Positions 1 through 5,911 of a stretch of 6,203 bases of DNA are shown here, piece after piece (positions within the stretch are counted from its first letter, which is position 1; each line of letters opens with the position of its first letter). Origin of the DNA: Actinomycetes bacterium (GTDB lineage Bacteria; Actinomycetota; Acidimicrobiia; Acidimicrobiales; UBA8190); contig JAJZYI010000197.1 in assembly GCA_021798135.1 (NCBI GenBank), positions 1 through 6,203 of the forward strand. Direction: 5' to 3'. Position numbers and translations under genes: made by a program. The notes below the pieces were generated by a model. The model ran no database searches and was not told the DNA's origin. It saw only the letters and a program-made list of their open reading frames with translations.

Positions 1-45
1 CCGCCGGACCGACCAAGGCGGTGCCGGACACCGCCGGACCGACCA
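1..45. repeat. 30-bp-period direct repeat at the start of the hydrolase gene
   Basis: CCGCCGGACCGACCA occurs at 1-15 and again at 31-45, a perfect 15-bp match with a period of 30 bp. The left copy is at the window edge, so the repeat may extend further upstream. The right copy is directly followed by the GGAGG ribosome site. Confidence 0.75.
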
Positions 46-47
46 CC

Positions 48-52
48 GGAGG
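48..52 (+). promoter_or_regulatory. Shine-Dalgarno for the HSL-type hydrolase
   Basis: GGAGG sits 4 nt before GTG 57. The spacing is a little short, but it is a far better site than the AAGG in front of GTG 21, and it decides the start choice. Confidence 0.55.
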
Positions 53-56
53 AGCC

Positions 57-995
57 GTGCCGCTCGACCCCCAAGCCCGATCGCTGCTCGACCAGATCGC
101 CGCGGGCGACCCCCGCCCGCTGTCGGAGGTGGACCTCGCCGAGTCCCGGGCACTGCTCGACGCCGGCACGGCGCTCGCCCGCGAGGCTCGCTCGCCGGTG
201 TCGACCGAGGACGGCACCGCACCGGGTCCCGCCGGGGAGGTGCCGGTGCGCATCTACCGGCCGGCGGGGGGCGGCACGGCACCGCTGCCGGTCGTCGTCT
301 ACTTCCACGGCGGGGGGTTCGTGCTCGGGAGCCTCGACAGCCACGACCGGCTGTGCCGCCAGATCGCCGCCGGTGTCCCCGCCGTGGTCGTCGGTGTCGG
401 CTACCGACTGGCGCCCGAGGATCCGTTCCCGGCCGCCGTCGACGACGCCGTCGCCGCCACCCGATGGGCGTGGGCCGTCGCGCCGTCGCTGGGGGCGGAC
501 CCGGCCCGGCTGGTCGTGGCCGGCGACAGCGCTGGCGGCAACCTGGCCGCCGTGGTGGCGAGACGTGCTGCGCTCTCGGGCTCACCCACGGTGGCGATGC
601 AGGTGCTCCTCTACCCCGTCACCGAGATGACCGGTTCCCAGCCGTCCCACGCCCAGAACGGCGAGGGCTACTTCCTCACGACCGAGGACATGGCCTGGTT
701 CCGGGAGTGCTACCTGCCCGAGGGCACCGACGTCGAGGACCCCGACGTGTCGCCGCTGCTCGCCGCGGACGTCGCCGGCCTCCCCCCGGCACTGGTGGTG
801 ACGGCCGAGCTGGACCCGCTTCGCGACGAAGGCGAGGCGTACGCCCGACGTCTGCAGGACGCGGGCGTCCCGGTGACCCTCGAGCGCTACGACGGCATGA
901 TCCACGGCTTCATGAGCATGGACGGCGTCCTCGACGCCGGTGCCCGCGCCGTGGACCGGATGCTGGCCACCATCGCCGCGGGCGTCGGCAGCTGA
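57..995 (+). CDS. Alpha/beta hydrolase, HSL-type (family IV) esterase/lipase
   Basis: Predicted carboxylic-ester hydrolase of the bacterial hormone-sensitive-lipase group, probably cytoplasmic because no signal peptide is visible. With the start at 57 it has 312 residues, the usual family length. The oxyanion-hole motif HGGGF is at residues 84-88, YRLAPE at 116-121, and the nucleophile elbow GDSAGGN at 156-162 with Ser158. Asp253 (in ELDPLRDEGE) and His283 (in MIHGF) complete the expected triad, so the enzyme looks intact. I prefer GTG 57 over GTG 21 because GGAGG lies at 48-52 and the product then begins MPLDPQA, the typical family N-terminus; the first 12 extra residues would fall in repeated DNA. 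The frame is open to the left edge, so a longer form cannot be excluded. The gene converges on the CoA-ester lyase gene. The substrate cannot be predicted. Confidence 0.93.
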   Translation: MPLDPQARSLLDQIAAGDPRPLSEVDLAESRALLDAGTALAREARSPVSTEDGTAPGPAGEVPVRIYRPAGGGTAPLPVVVYFHGGGFVLGSLDSHDRLCRQIAAGVPAVVVGVGYRLAPEDPFPAAVDDAVAATRWAWAVAPSLGADPARLVVAGDSAGGNLAAVVARRAALSGSPTVAMQVLLYPVTEMTGSQPSHAQNGEGYFLTTEDMAWFRECYLPEGTDVEDPDVSPLLAADVAGLPPALVVTAELDPLRDEGEAYARRLQDAGVPVTLERYDGMIHGFMSMDGVLDAGARAVDRMLATIAAGVGS

Positions 996-1017
996 CGAGG
1001 GCGTCGGCAGCTGACGA
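980..1017. repeat. Perfect 19-bp tandem duplication across the hydrolase stop codon
   Basis: GGGCGTCGGCAGCTGACGA is present twice head to tail (980-998 and 999-1017) with no mismatch. The first copy encodes the last residues and the TGA stop of the hydrolase (993-995). The second copy is non-coding. This is the expected product of one recent slippage or unequal-crossover event, and the protein is unchanged because the first stop is kept. Confidence 0.9.
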
Positions 1018-1025
1018 GGGCGGCG

Positions 1026-1041
1026 GCCGCTCGGGAGCGGC
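1026..1041. terminator. Candidate terminator hairpin after the hydrolase
   Basis: GCCGCTC-GG-GAGCGGC is a perfect 7-bp inverted repeat, realistically a 6-bp stem with a 4-nt loop, 31 nt after the hydrolase stop and between two convergent genes. No T-tract follows, which is common for hairpins in very GC-rich actinobacteria but leaves the call unproven. The rest of the gap to 1194 shows only GC-rich sequence, including a weaker GCCCG/CGGGC pairing just beyond the lyase stop. Confidence 0.4.
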
Positions 1042-1194
1042 ATGGCCGCACGCGCCCCGCGGCACCGTCCGGACCCTCGGCGGTGGCACTCGGGGGTCGC
1101 CGCGGCCAGTGGGCGGGGATGGCGTTCATCGGGGGGACGCCGCGGGCGGTGGGCCCGGCAGGCCTTCCTCGGGGACGGCCCGCCGGCCGCCGGG

Positions 1195-2133
1195 CTAGCG
1201 GGCCGTGCGGGTGAGGCCCGCCCGCTCCCCGCGGGACACGAACTTCACCGCCATCTTGCGGCTCGCCTCGTCGATCATCTCGTCGCCGAACATGACGGCG
1301 CCCCGCCGGTCCTCCTCGGTCGCCTTCTGGTACGCGTCGAGGATGTCCCACGCGTGGTCGAACTGCTCCTGGGTCGGCGAGTAGACCTCGTTCAGGATGG
1401 TCACCTGGTCCGGGGTGAGGGCCCACTTGCCGTCGTAGCCGAGCACCCGCGTCCGCTGGGCGAAGTCGCGCAGCAGGTCGGGCTCGCGCACCTTCAGGAA
1501 CGGGCCGTCGATCACCTGGAGCCCGTTCGCCCGACCCGCCATGAGGATCTTGGAGAACACGTAGTGGAAGTGGTCACCCGGGTACTCGGGGATCTGCACA
1601 CCCCCCGTGAGCACCGGCATCTCCATGGAGGCCGCGAAGTCGGCGGGGCCGAAGATGATCGTCTCCAAGCGGGGCGAGGCGGCGCAGATCTCCTCGACGT
1701 TGATGAGCCCACGGGTGGTCTCGATCTGGGCCTCGATGCCGATGTGGCCGACCGGCAGGCCGACCTTCTTCTCCACCTGGGTGAGCAGCAGGTCGAGGGC
1801 GACCACCTCGGCCGCCCGCTGCACCTTCGGCAGCATCACCTCGTCGAGGCGCTCGCCGGCGTTGCCGACCACCTCGATCACGTCGCCGTAGGTCCACGCG
1901 GTGTCCCACGCGTTGATGCGCACGCACAGCACCCGGTCGTCCCACGGCTGGTTCCGGATGGCGTCGACGACCTTGGCGCGCGCTGCTTCCTTCTCGAGCG
2001 GGGCGACCGAGTCCTCCAGGTCGAGGAACGACATGTCCGCCGGGACGTTCGGCGCCTTCTCCAGGAACCGCTCGTTCGAGCCCGGCGTGGAGAAGCACGA
2101 GCGGCGCGGCATGTTGCGGGTGCGTGCAGACAT
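1195..2133 (-). CDS. HpcH/HpaI aldolase/citrate lyase-family CoA-ester lyase (CitE/Mcl-like)
   Basis: Predicted Mg2+-dependent C-C lyase acting on a beta-hydroxyacyl-CoA such as malyl-CoA, beta-methylmalyl-CoA or citramalyl-CoA; the exact substrate cannot be read from sequence. The 312-residue product has the family landmarks in order: STPGSNERF (15-23), DLEDSVAP (38-45), VRIN (71-74, substrate-binding Arg72), LPKV (101-104), the metal-binding Glu138 in IETTRG, Asp165 in GPADFAAS, DGPF (209-212) and GKWALTPDQ (235-243). All key residues are present. ATG 2133 is chosen over the in-frame ATG 2166 because a TAGCAT -10 box ends 7 nt before it, suggesting a leaderless message, and the family homology begins shortly afterwards. 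The gene is separated by 216 bp from the methyltransferase upstream and is probably transcribed alone. Confidence 0.93.
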   Translation of the reverse strand: MSARTRNMPRRSCFSTPGSNERFLEKAPNVPADMSFLDLEDSVAPLEKEAARAKVVDAIRNQPWDDRVLCVRINAWDTAWTYGDVIEVVGNAGERLDEVMLPKVQRAAEVVALDLLLTQVEKKVGLPVGHIGIEAQIETTRGLINVEEICAASPRLETIIFGPADFAASMEMPVLTGGVQIPEYPGDHFHYVFSKILMAGRANGLQVIDGPFLKVREPDLLRDFAQRTRVLGYDGKWALTPDQVTILNEVYSPTQEQFDHAWDILDAYQKATEEDRRGAVMFGDEMIDEASRKMAVKFVSRGERAGLTRTAR

Positions 2134-2146
2134 GGCCGCAATGCTA
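2134..2146 (-). promoter_or_regulatory. Putative leaderless promoter -10 for the CoA-ester lyase
   Basis: On the minus strand TAGCAT (2146-2141) matches the TANNNT -10 form and is followed by 7 nt (TGCGGCC) and then ATG 2133, so transcription would start at or next to the A of the start codon. No Shine-Dalgarno precedes the ATG. A -35 hexamer is not recognisable at 16-18 bp spacing. Confidence 0.5.
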
Positions 2147-2206
2147 TCCGCCGCCCGGGGCGCCATCCGACGGCCAGATCGGTTGCTGCGGCCCTGCCGG
2201 CGAAGG

Positions 2207-2222
2207 GACGCCGACCGGCGTC
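2207..2222. terminator. Candidate terminator hairpin between methyltransferase and lyase genes
   Basis: GACGCCG-AC-CGGCGTC is a perfect inverted repeat, realistically a 6-bp stem with loop GACC. It lies downstream of the methyltransferase stop and upstream of the lyase promoter, where a terminator would be expected. No T-tract is present. The rest of the gap (2223-2349) contains several overlapping GCCGGC-type palindromes and degenerate copies of CGCCGGCAG near 2291 and 2310, with no convincing gene. Confidence 0.35.
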
Positions 2223-2349
2223 GCCGGGCGGTCGCCGGTGGGCCTCCTCGGGCGTCCGCCCGTGCACGGGTCCGGCCGGGGGCGCCGGCTCGCCGGCAGC
2301 AGGCGCCAGCGCCGGCAGGTCCAGGGCGACCGGCAGGCGCCGACGCGTG

Positions 2350-3306
2350 TCAGCCCCGATCGGCGACCACCGTGAACATGGGGATCCGGATGGGCGCCGC
2401 CGACAGGTCGTGCCCCAGGTGGTGCGTCTGCTGGTGCTCGGTGATCCGGGCGCCGCGGAAGCCGAGCCGCTCCAGCATCGACACCACCGCCCCCGGGTAG
2501 ATCGACCACCAGTTGGATATCTCGTGCGTCGCCAGCGGCGAGAAACGCATGACGTTGCTGTCCAGCGGTGCCTCGCGGTCCTGGATGAGGTCGGTCACGA
2601 CGATCCGGTGCCGGGTCCGGCGGGCCGCCTCCGCCAGCGCTCCCCACGGCTCGCGCAGGTGCAGCAGGATGGCGCCGAAGACGGCGACGTCGAAATCCCC
2701 AAGGTCGCCGGGGAGCTCGTAGATGTTCCCGTGCACGAGCTTGGCCGACGAGCCGTACTGCCGGTGCATGTACCACCAGCTGTTGTGCACGCGGTCCACC
2801 GTCTCGCGCATCAGCTTCATCTTCTCGTGGACCAGCTCCTCGCCGTTCACCGGCAGCAGGTCGACCGACACGTCGAAGCCGCCCTCGAACGCCACCACCT
2901 CGGCGCCCTGGCGCTCCATGTGGAACGTCAGGTACCCCGACGCGGGCCCCAGCTCCAGCACGCGCCGTCCCCGCAGCTCGGTGCCGCCGAGGTAGTCGTC
3001 CTCGCCGCCGCGCAGGTCCCATGCCCCGGGCACCACCGTCCCGTCGGGGAGCTCGAAGGTGTGGTACCAGTTGCAGTCCTCGCGCCGGGCGCCCGAGCGC
3101 AGCTTGGCCATCTGCGCCTGGAAGTCGGGGTGCAGCTGGCCCCGGTAGTGCGGCGGCGGGTACGAGGGCCACAGGGGCGCTGGCGAGCCCGCTCCCCCCG
3201 CTGCGGCGGGCGCCGCGCCGGATGCCGGTGCCGCCGCGTCGCCGCGGGCCAGCAGCCCGGCCGCGCTGCGCCGGATTCCTCGGACGACCCTGGATCGGCC
3301 TGGCAC
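2350..3306 (-). CDS. Class I SAM-dependent methyltransferase (CmoB/DUF1698-like)
   Basis: Predicted cytoplasmic S-adenosylmethionine-dependent methyltransferase of 318 residues; the substrate is unknown. Residues 1-20 are basic, 21-45 form an Ala/Pro/Gly-rich linker, and a conserved-looking segment CNWYHTFELPDGTVVPGAWD (78-97) precedes the Rossmann core. That segment resembles the WYHxxxLPDG region of CmoB/DUF1698-type proteins. Motif I is VLELGPASG (116-124). The acidic residue after strand 2 is Glu141 in VVAFEGG, and DFDVAVFGAILLHLREP (204-220) is the motif IV region. GTG 3306 is chosen because a strong GGAGGT lies 9 nt upstream; the longer open frame to 3402 has no such site. A true tRNA-modifying CmoB role is not supported by the rest of the sequence. 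Such proteins also occur near polysaccharide genes, but none is seen here. Confidence 0.88.
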   Translation of the reverse strand: MPGRSRVVRGIRRSAAGLLARGDAAAPASGAAPAAAGGAGSPAPLWPSYPPPHYRGQLHPDFQAQMAKLRSGARREDCNWYHTFELPDGTVVPGAWDLRGGEDDYLGGTELRGRRVLELGPASGYLTFHMERQGAEVVAFEGGFDVSVDLLPVNGEELVHEKMKLMRETVDRVHNSWWYMHRQYGSSAKLVHGNIYELPGDLGDFDVAVFGAILLHLREPWGALAEAARRTRHRIVVTDLIQDREAPLDSNVMRFSPLATHEISNWWSIYPGAVVSMLERLGFRGARITEHQQTHHLGHDLSAAPIRIPMFTVVADRG

Positions 3307-3315
3307 GACGACGGG

Positions 3316-3321
3316 ACCTCC
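3316..3321 (-). promoter_or_regulatory. Strong Shine-Dalgarno of the methyltransferase gene
   Basis: GGAGGT on the minus strand, 9 nt before GTG 3306, fixes the start. It is the best Shine-Dalgarno in the window and contrasts with the leaderless-looking starts of other minus-strand genes. Confidence 0.8.
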
Positions 3322-3385
3322 TACGACGTTCGGGTGCGACGGGGTCAGGTGACGGCTCCGGCCCGGGCACCGCAGCGGCTGCGGC

Positions 3386-3421
3386 GGCCGGCGCTCCGGC
3401 ACGGGCCGGCGCCCCGGCGCC
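3386..3421. repeat. Imperfect 18-bp direct repeat upstream of the methyltransferase
   Basis: Two adjacent 18-bp units (3386-3403 and 3404-3421) both begin GGCCGGCGC and share CCGGC, with about three mismatches. They lie in the 171-bp gap between the peptidase stop and the methyltransferase start. The sequence is palindrome-rich and could fold into a hairpin that acts as a terminator or leader structure. Confidence 0.45.
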
Positions 3422-3477
3422 CGCCCGATGGTACAAGCCGGCGCGCGGCCACGCCGCCGCCCGCGAGCACGATCCGG

Positions 3478-4737
3478 TCAGGCCCCGAGGTCGGCGGGCA
3501 CGAGCTGCTCGGTCACCAGGCGCTCGAAGCGGGCCGCGTCGCCGCCGACGAAGCTGCGGCACAGGCGCAGCCCGTCCACGTAGCACGTCACATAGGCACG
3601 CCAGGTCGGGTGGACCAGGAACTCGACGAGCTTGGCGGCGCGTGCCGGCGGGAGCAGCGCCCAGCGCACGAGCTCGGCCGTCACGGTCTGGGCGTCGACC
3701 CCTTCGGCGTGCAACCGCCACGCCGCGTTCGCCCGGGCGGCGGCGAGCACCTCGCCGGCGTCGGCCACCCGGGCGGCGACCTCGCCGTCGTAGCGGATGC
3801 CGAGGGAGCGGAAGTGCTCGGCGGCGACACCATGGTGGCCGCGGCCTGCCACGACCTCCAGACCGAGGTCCGCCAGGCCCTCGGCCAGCAGGCACTGCGG
3901 GGTGCCCACGAGGAAGATGGTCTCCTCGAGCCACCGTCGGCGGCGGACCAGGCCCACCTCCTTGCGGGAGTGCTCCGTGTGGTGGCCCGGGTAGGCCTCG
4001 TGGGCGACGAGGTGCGGCAGCGACAGCGACAGGACGGGGAGGTCCGTGTTGACCGCCACCCGCGACCGCAGCCCGCCCAGGTACCAGTTGAACCCGGACC
4101 ACGGCCGGTCCGACACGAGCTCGAACTCGACGTGCTCGCCCTCGGGCAGGCCGACCGTGGCGGCGGTCCGCTCCCGGAGGTCCTCGGCCAGCGAGGCGAT
4201 GGCGGCCGGCAGGCGCTCGACCGGCACGGCATGGCTCTCGCGCCAGGTGACCAGCCGCTCCGCCAGCGACCCGGACCCGGGCAGGGCCTCGTCGAGGCGG
4301 CGGTGCGCGTCGGCGAAGGCGTCCTCGGGCAGGGGGGCGGGCCGCACCCCGTAGCAGGCCTCCACCTCGTCGGCGTAGCCGATCGGCGCGCCGTCGAGCC
4401 GCGACGCGGTCGTCAGCAGGCCCCGGACCTGCGCGGCGATCCACCGCCGCCGGGTCGCCTCACCGCCAGCCGACGCGGCGTCGGCCCGGCCGGCACCGCC
4501 ATCCGGGGCGTCGAGCGGCATGCCGGCATCGAGGTCGGCCAGCAGGCGCCGTGCCTGGGCGGCCAGCTCCCCCGGCGGGAGCGGTCCGCCCTCGGCGGCG
4601 CGTGCCTGCAGGCCAGGCGGCCCGTAGTAGGCGTCGACCAGGCCGTCGACGTGGCGGCCGAGCGCCAGGCCCAGAGCCAGGTAGCGCCCGACGAGGCCGT
4701 CGGCTCCGCCCGCCGCTCCCACGCCGGCAGCGGTCAT
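3478..4737 (-). CDS. DUF885-type zinc metallopeptidase-like protein
   Basis: 419-residue protein resembling the DUF885 family of predicted metallopeptidases; the substrate is unknown. The N-terminal part has LVGRYLALGLALGRHVDGLV (15-34) and DAYYGPP (35-41), followed by a helical region. A Gly/Ala-rich stretch at about 76-92 may be a loop. The metal site is HEAYPGHH at 246-253 (His246, Glu247, His252/His253), and Glu286 in LLAEGLADLG is the likely third ligand, so the active site appears complete. No signal peptide or membrane segment is visible, which suggests a cytoplasmic location. ATG 4737 is chosen because upstream residues in the longer open frame are low-complexity Arg/Gly. The start overlaps the TGA of the small upstream gene as ATGA and has no clear Shine-Dalgarno, which suggests translational coupling. 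Confidence 0.9.
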   Translation of the reverse strand: MTAAGVGAAGGADGLVGRYLALGLALGRHVDGLVDAYYGPPGLQARAAEGGPLPPGELAAQARRLLADLDAGMPLDAPDGGAGRADAASAGGEATRRRWIAAQVRGLLTTASRLDGAPIGYADEVEACYGVRPAPLPEDAFADAHRRLDEALPGSGSLAERLVTWRESHAVPVERLPAAIASLAEDLRERTAATVGLPEGEHVEFELVSDRPWSGFNWYLGGLRSRVAVNTDLPVLSLSLPHLVAHEAYPGHHTEHSRKEVGLVRRRRWLEETIFLVGTPQCLLAEGLADLGLEVVAGRGHHGVAAEHFRSLGIRYDGEVAARVADAGEVLAAARANAAWRLHAEGVDAQTVTAELVRWALLPPARAAKLVEFLVHPTWRAYVTCYVDGLRLCRSFVGGDAARFERLVTEQLVPADLGA

Positions 4738-4985
4738 GCCAGGCGGGCCCGCGGGGAGGACGGGGTGCGCTCCGGGGCCGCTGGAGCGGCCGCCTCGTCG
4801 CTCACCTCGGGCCGACCGACGGCGGTGACCGCCTGGTCGGCGCCGGCGGCGACGTGGACCTCGGCGTCCGTGCCGGCCCGGCCGACGACGCCCACCCGGC
4901 CTCGCCCGCTGCGCCGGCACCGCCCGTCCGCCGCCCAGGACATGTCCGCGGCGGCGCCCCTCGGGAGCTCGATCGTCTTGCCCAC
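4734..4985 (-). CDS. Small unrecognised protein coupled to the peptidase gene
   Basis: Possible 83-residue protein that I do not recognise. It begins VGKTIELPRG (V read as Met), contains an Arg/Gly-rich middle (ADGRCRRSGRGRVGVVGRAG), a Val/Ala-rich stretch (AEVHVAAGADQAVTAVGRP) and an acidic then Pro/Ser-rich tail ending ARLA. No domain, membrane segment or signal peptide is evident. Evidence that it is real: nearly every codon ends in G or C; a TAGCGT -10 box ends 8 nt before GTG 4985; and its TGA overlaps the peptidase ATG as ATGA. An earlier GTG at 5120 would add 45 residues from a tandem-repeat region and is less likely. ATG 4940 (MSWAADGRC) is another possible start. It could also be a non-functional leader ORF whose role is to bring ribosomes to the peptidase start. 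Confidence 0.5.
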   Translation of the reverse strand: MGKTIELPRGAAADMSWAADGRCRRSGRGRVGVVGRAGTDAEVHVAAGADQAVTAVGRPEVSDEAAAPAAPERTPSSPRARLA

Positions 4986-4999
4986 GGCTGCCGACGCTA
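4986..4999 (-). promoter_or_regulatory. Putative leaderless promoter -10 for the small gene/peptidase pair
   Basis: Minus-strand TAGCGT (4999-4994) followed by CGGCAGCC and GTG 4985. The 8-nt distance fits a transcript beginning at the start codon. No -35 element is recognisable. If correct, it drives both the small gene and the metallopeptidase. Confidence 0.42.
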
Positions 5000-5000
5000 C

Positions 5001-5109
5001 CGCCGGCACGGCCCGCCACGGCGGGCACCGGCACGGCGGCCCGCCACCGCGCTCACCAGCACGGCGGCCCGCCACGGCGCTCACCAGCACGGCGCCCCGC
5101 CACGGCGAG
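5001..5109. repeat. 28-bp tandem repeat array in the gap upstream of the small gene
   Basis: Three consecutive 28-bp units at 5026-5053, 5054-5081 and 5082-5109 have the form CACCRGCACGGCGSCCCGCC followed by ACSGCGMK. Unit 1 differs from unit 2 at two positions and unit 2 from unit 3 at three. A degenerate fourth copy, 3 bp shorter, lies at 5001-5025. Each unit contains self-complementary GGCGG/CCGCC stretches and could form hairpins. The period is not a multiple of three, which argues against coding. The array fills most of the 147-bp gap between the 5133 stop and the 4985 start, ending directly beside the putative -10 box. Confidence 0.85.
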
Positions 5110-5132
5110 CACCCGCCCACACTGCCCGCGGC

Positions 5133-5849
5133 TCATCGCGGCGAGCGCCATCCTCCGAGCAGCTCCGGCGGCTCGGCGCAGCCGACCGCGGCCACGGCCT
5201 CACCGACGGGCACCATGCCGGCGGGACCGACCACGTCGGTCACGCCGTGCAGGTCGAGCGCCACCGGAACCGGCGGCTCGCCGGAGCGTCGGTAGCGGCT
5301 GCCGGTGAGGGTCGTGGCCGCCCCGTCAGGGTCAGTGCCCGGCAGCCGTCGCACCAGCGCGTCGAACAGCCGCGGGGGGAGCTGCCGGCCGACGCCGGCG
5401 ACCAGCCAGATCGGGACCTCCACGGTGCGGGCGGCCTCGACGAGGGCGAGCCGCGACGGGTCGACGACCATCCCCGCTGCACCCAGCGCCTCGACCTCCA
5501 CGACCACGAGCTCGGCGCCGGCGACGTCCGACAGGGACCCGCGCCGCACCGCGCGCCGGCCGGCGTCGAGCGAGGCGGCCAACACCTCCTCGGTCGGGTC
5601 CTCCGCCAGCGCCTGGGCACAAGCCTGCGCGGCGACGATGGCGTCGGGGGCGGCGAGCACCGAGGCCGCCACCCACCACAGGGCGCCGCACCCCGGGTGG
5701 CGCTCGAGCAGGCGGCGGCACGACGGCAACAGGGCCGCGGGCTCCTCCTCGGCCAGGTCGCTGAGCGCCCATGCCGCCTCGGCGGCGAGCTCCCCCGCCG
5801 GTGCCCACTGCGCACCGGCGATCCAGCGGAGCCGTTCGATCGAGTGCAC
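5133..5849 (-). CDS. Hypothetical protein, possible eIF-2B/ISOCOT-like fold
   Basis: 238-residue protein without a family I can name firmly. Residues 1-105 look all-helical and rich in Ala, Leu and Glu, with a Trp pair in GALWWVAASV (55-64). Residues 106-165 alternate strands and helices: SDVAGAELVVVEVEALGAAG (107-126), then a helix, then VPIWLVAGVGRQLPPRLFDA (145-164). This helical N-terminus plus hydrophobic strand, Gly-rich turn and 'vPiwlvag' pattern recalls the eIF-2B alpha/beta/delta (ISOCOT) fold, but I see no diagnostic NKxGT-type motif, so the similarity is an inference. No signal peptide or membrane segment is visible. The start is GTG 5849: TAGGGT ends 6 nt before it and no upstream in-frame extension looks coding. 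It appears to be a single-gene unit, followed after 147 bp by the small gene. Confidence 0.75.
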   Translation of the reverse strand: MHSIERLRWIAGAQWAPAGELAAEAAWALSDLAEEEPAALLPSCRRLLERHPGCGALWWVAASVLAAPDAIVAAQACAQALAEDPTEEVLAASLDAGRRAVRRGSLSDVAGAELVVVEVEALGAAGMVVDPSRLALVEAARTVEVPIWLVAGVGRQLPPRLFDALVRRLPGTDPDGAATTLTGSRYRRSGEPPVPVALDLHGVTDVVGPAGMVPVGEAVAAVGCAEPPELLGGWRSPR

Positions 5850-5861
5850 CTCGCGACCCTA
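5850..5861 (-). promoter_or_regulatory. Putative leaderless promoter -10 for the 238-residue protein gene
   Basis: Minus-strand TAGGGT (5861-5856), then CGCGAG, then GTG 5849. The 6-nt distance suits a leaderless start. No Shine-Dalgarno of normal strength and no -35 are visible. Confidence 0.45.
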
Positions 5862-5911
5862 TCGGGCGAAGCCGGGACCGGCCTGCGGCCGACGTCCGGC
5901 GACACCGGGCC

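Noticed and set aside
3428..3433. Minus-strand TACCAT as a -10 box for the methyltransferase.
   Set aside because: It matches TANNNT, but it lies about 120 nt upstream of the start with no -35, and a single hexamer of this kind is weak evidence.
2144..4444. A 766-codon minus-strand open frame overlapping the methyltransferase and peptidase genes.
   Set aside because: It is an out-of-frame shadow with Arg/Ala/Gly-rich translation, while the alternative frames carry clear catalytic motifs.
4738..5034. Extension of the peptidase by 99 residues to an upstream start.
   Set aside because: The extra residues are low-complexity Arg/Gly, and the ATGA overlap with the small gene gives a better start.
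5001..5109. CRISPR-like array, because of the 28-bp repeat length.
   Set aside because: The units are head to tail with no spacers and no cas genes are nearby, so this is a tandem repeat.
1042..5295. A 1417-codon open frame on the plus strand, antisense to four genes and the small gene.
   Set aside because: Its translation is His/Arg/Val-rich and repetitive with no domain, and it merely mirrors genes with well-supported motifs. Long stop-free antisense frames are expected when codon third positions are almost all G or C.
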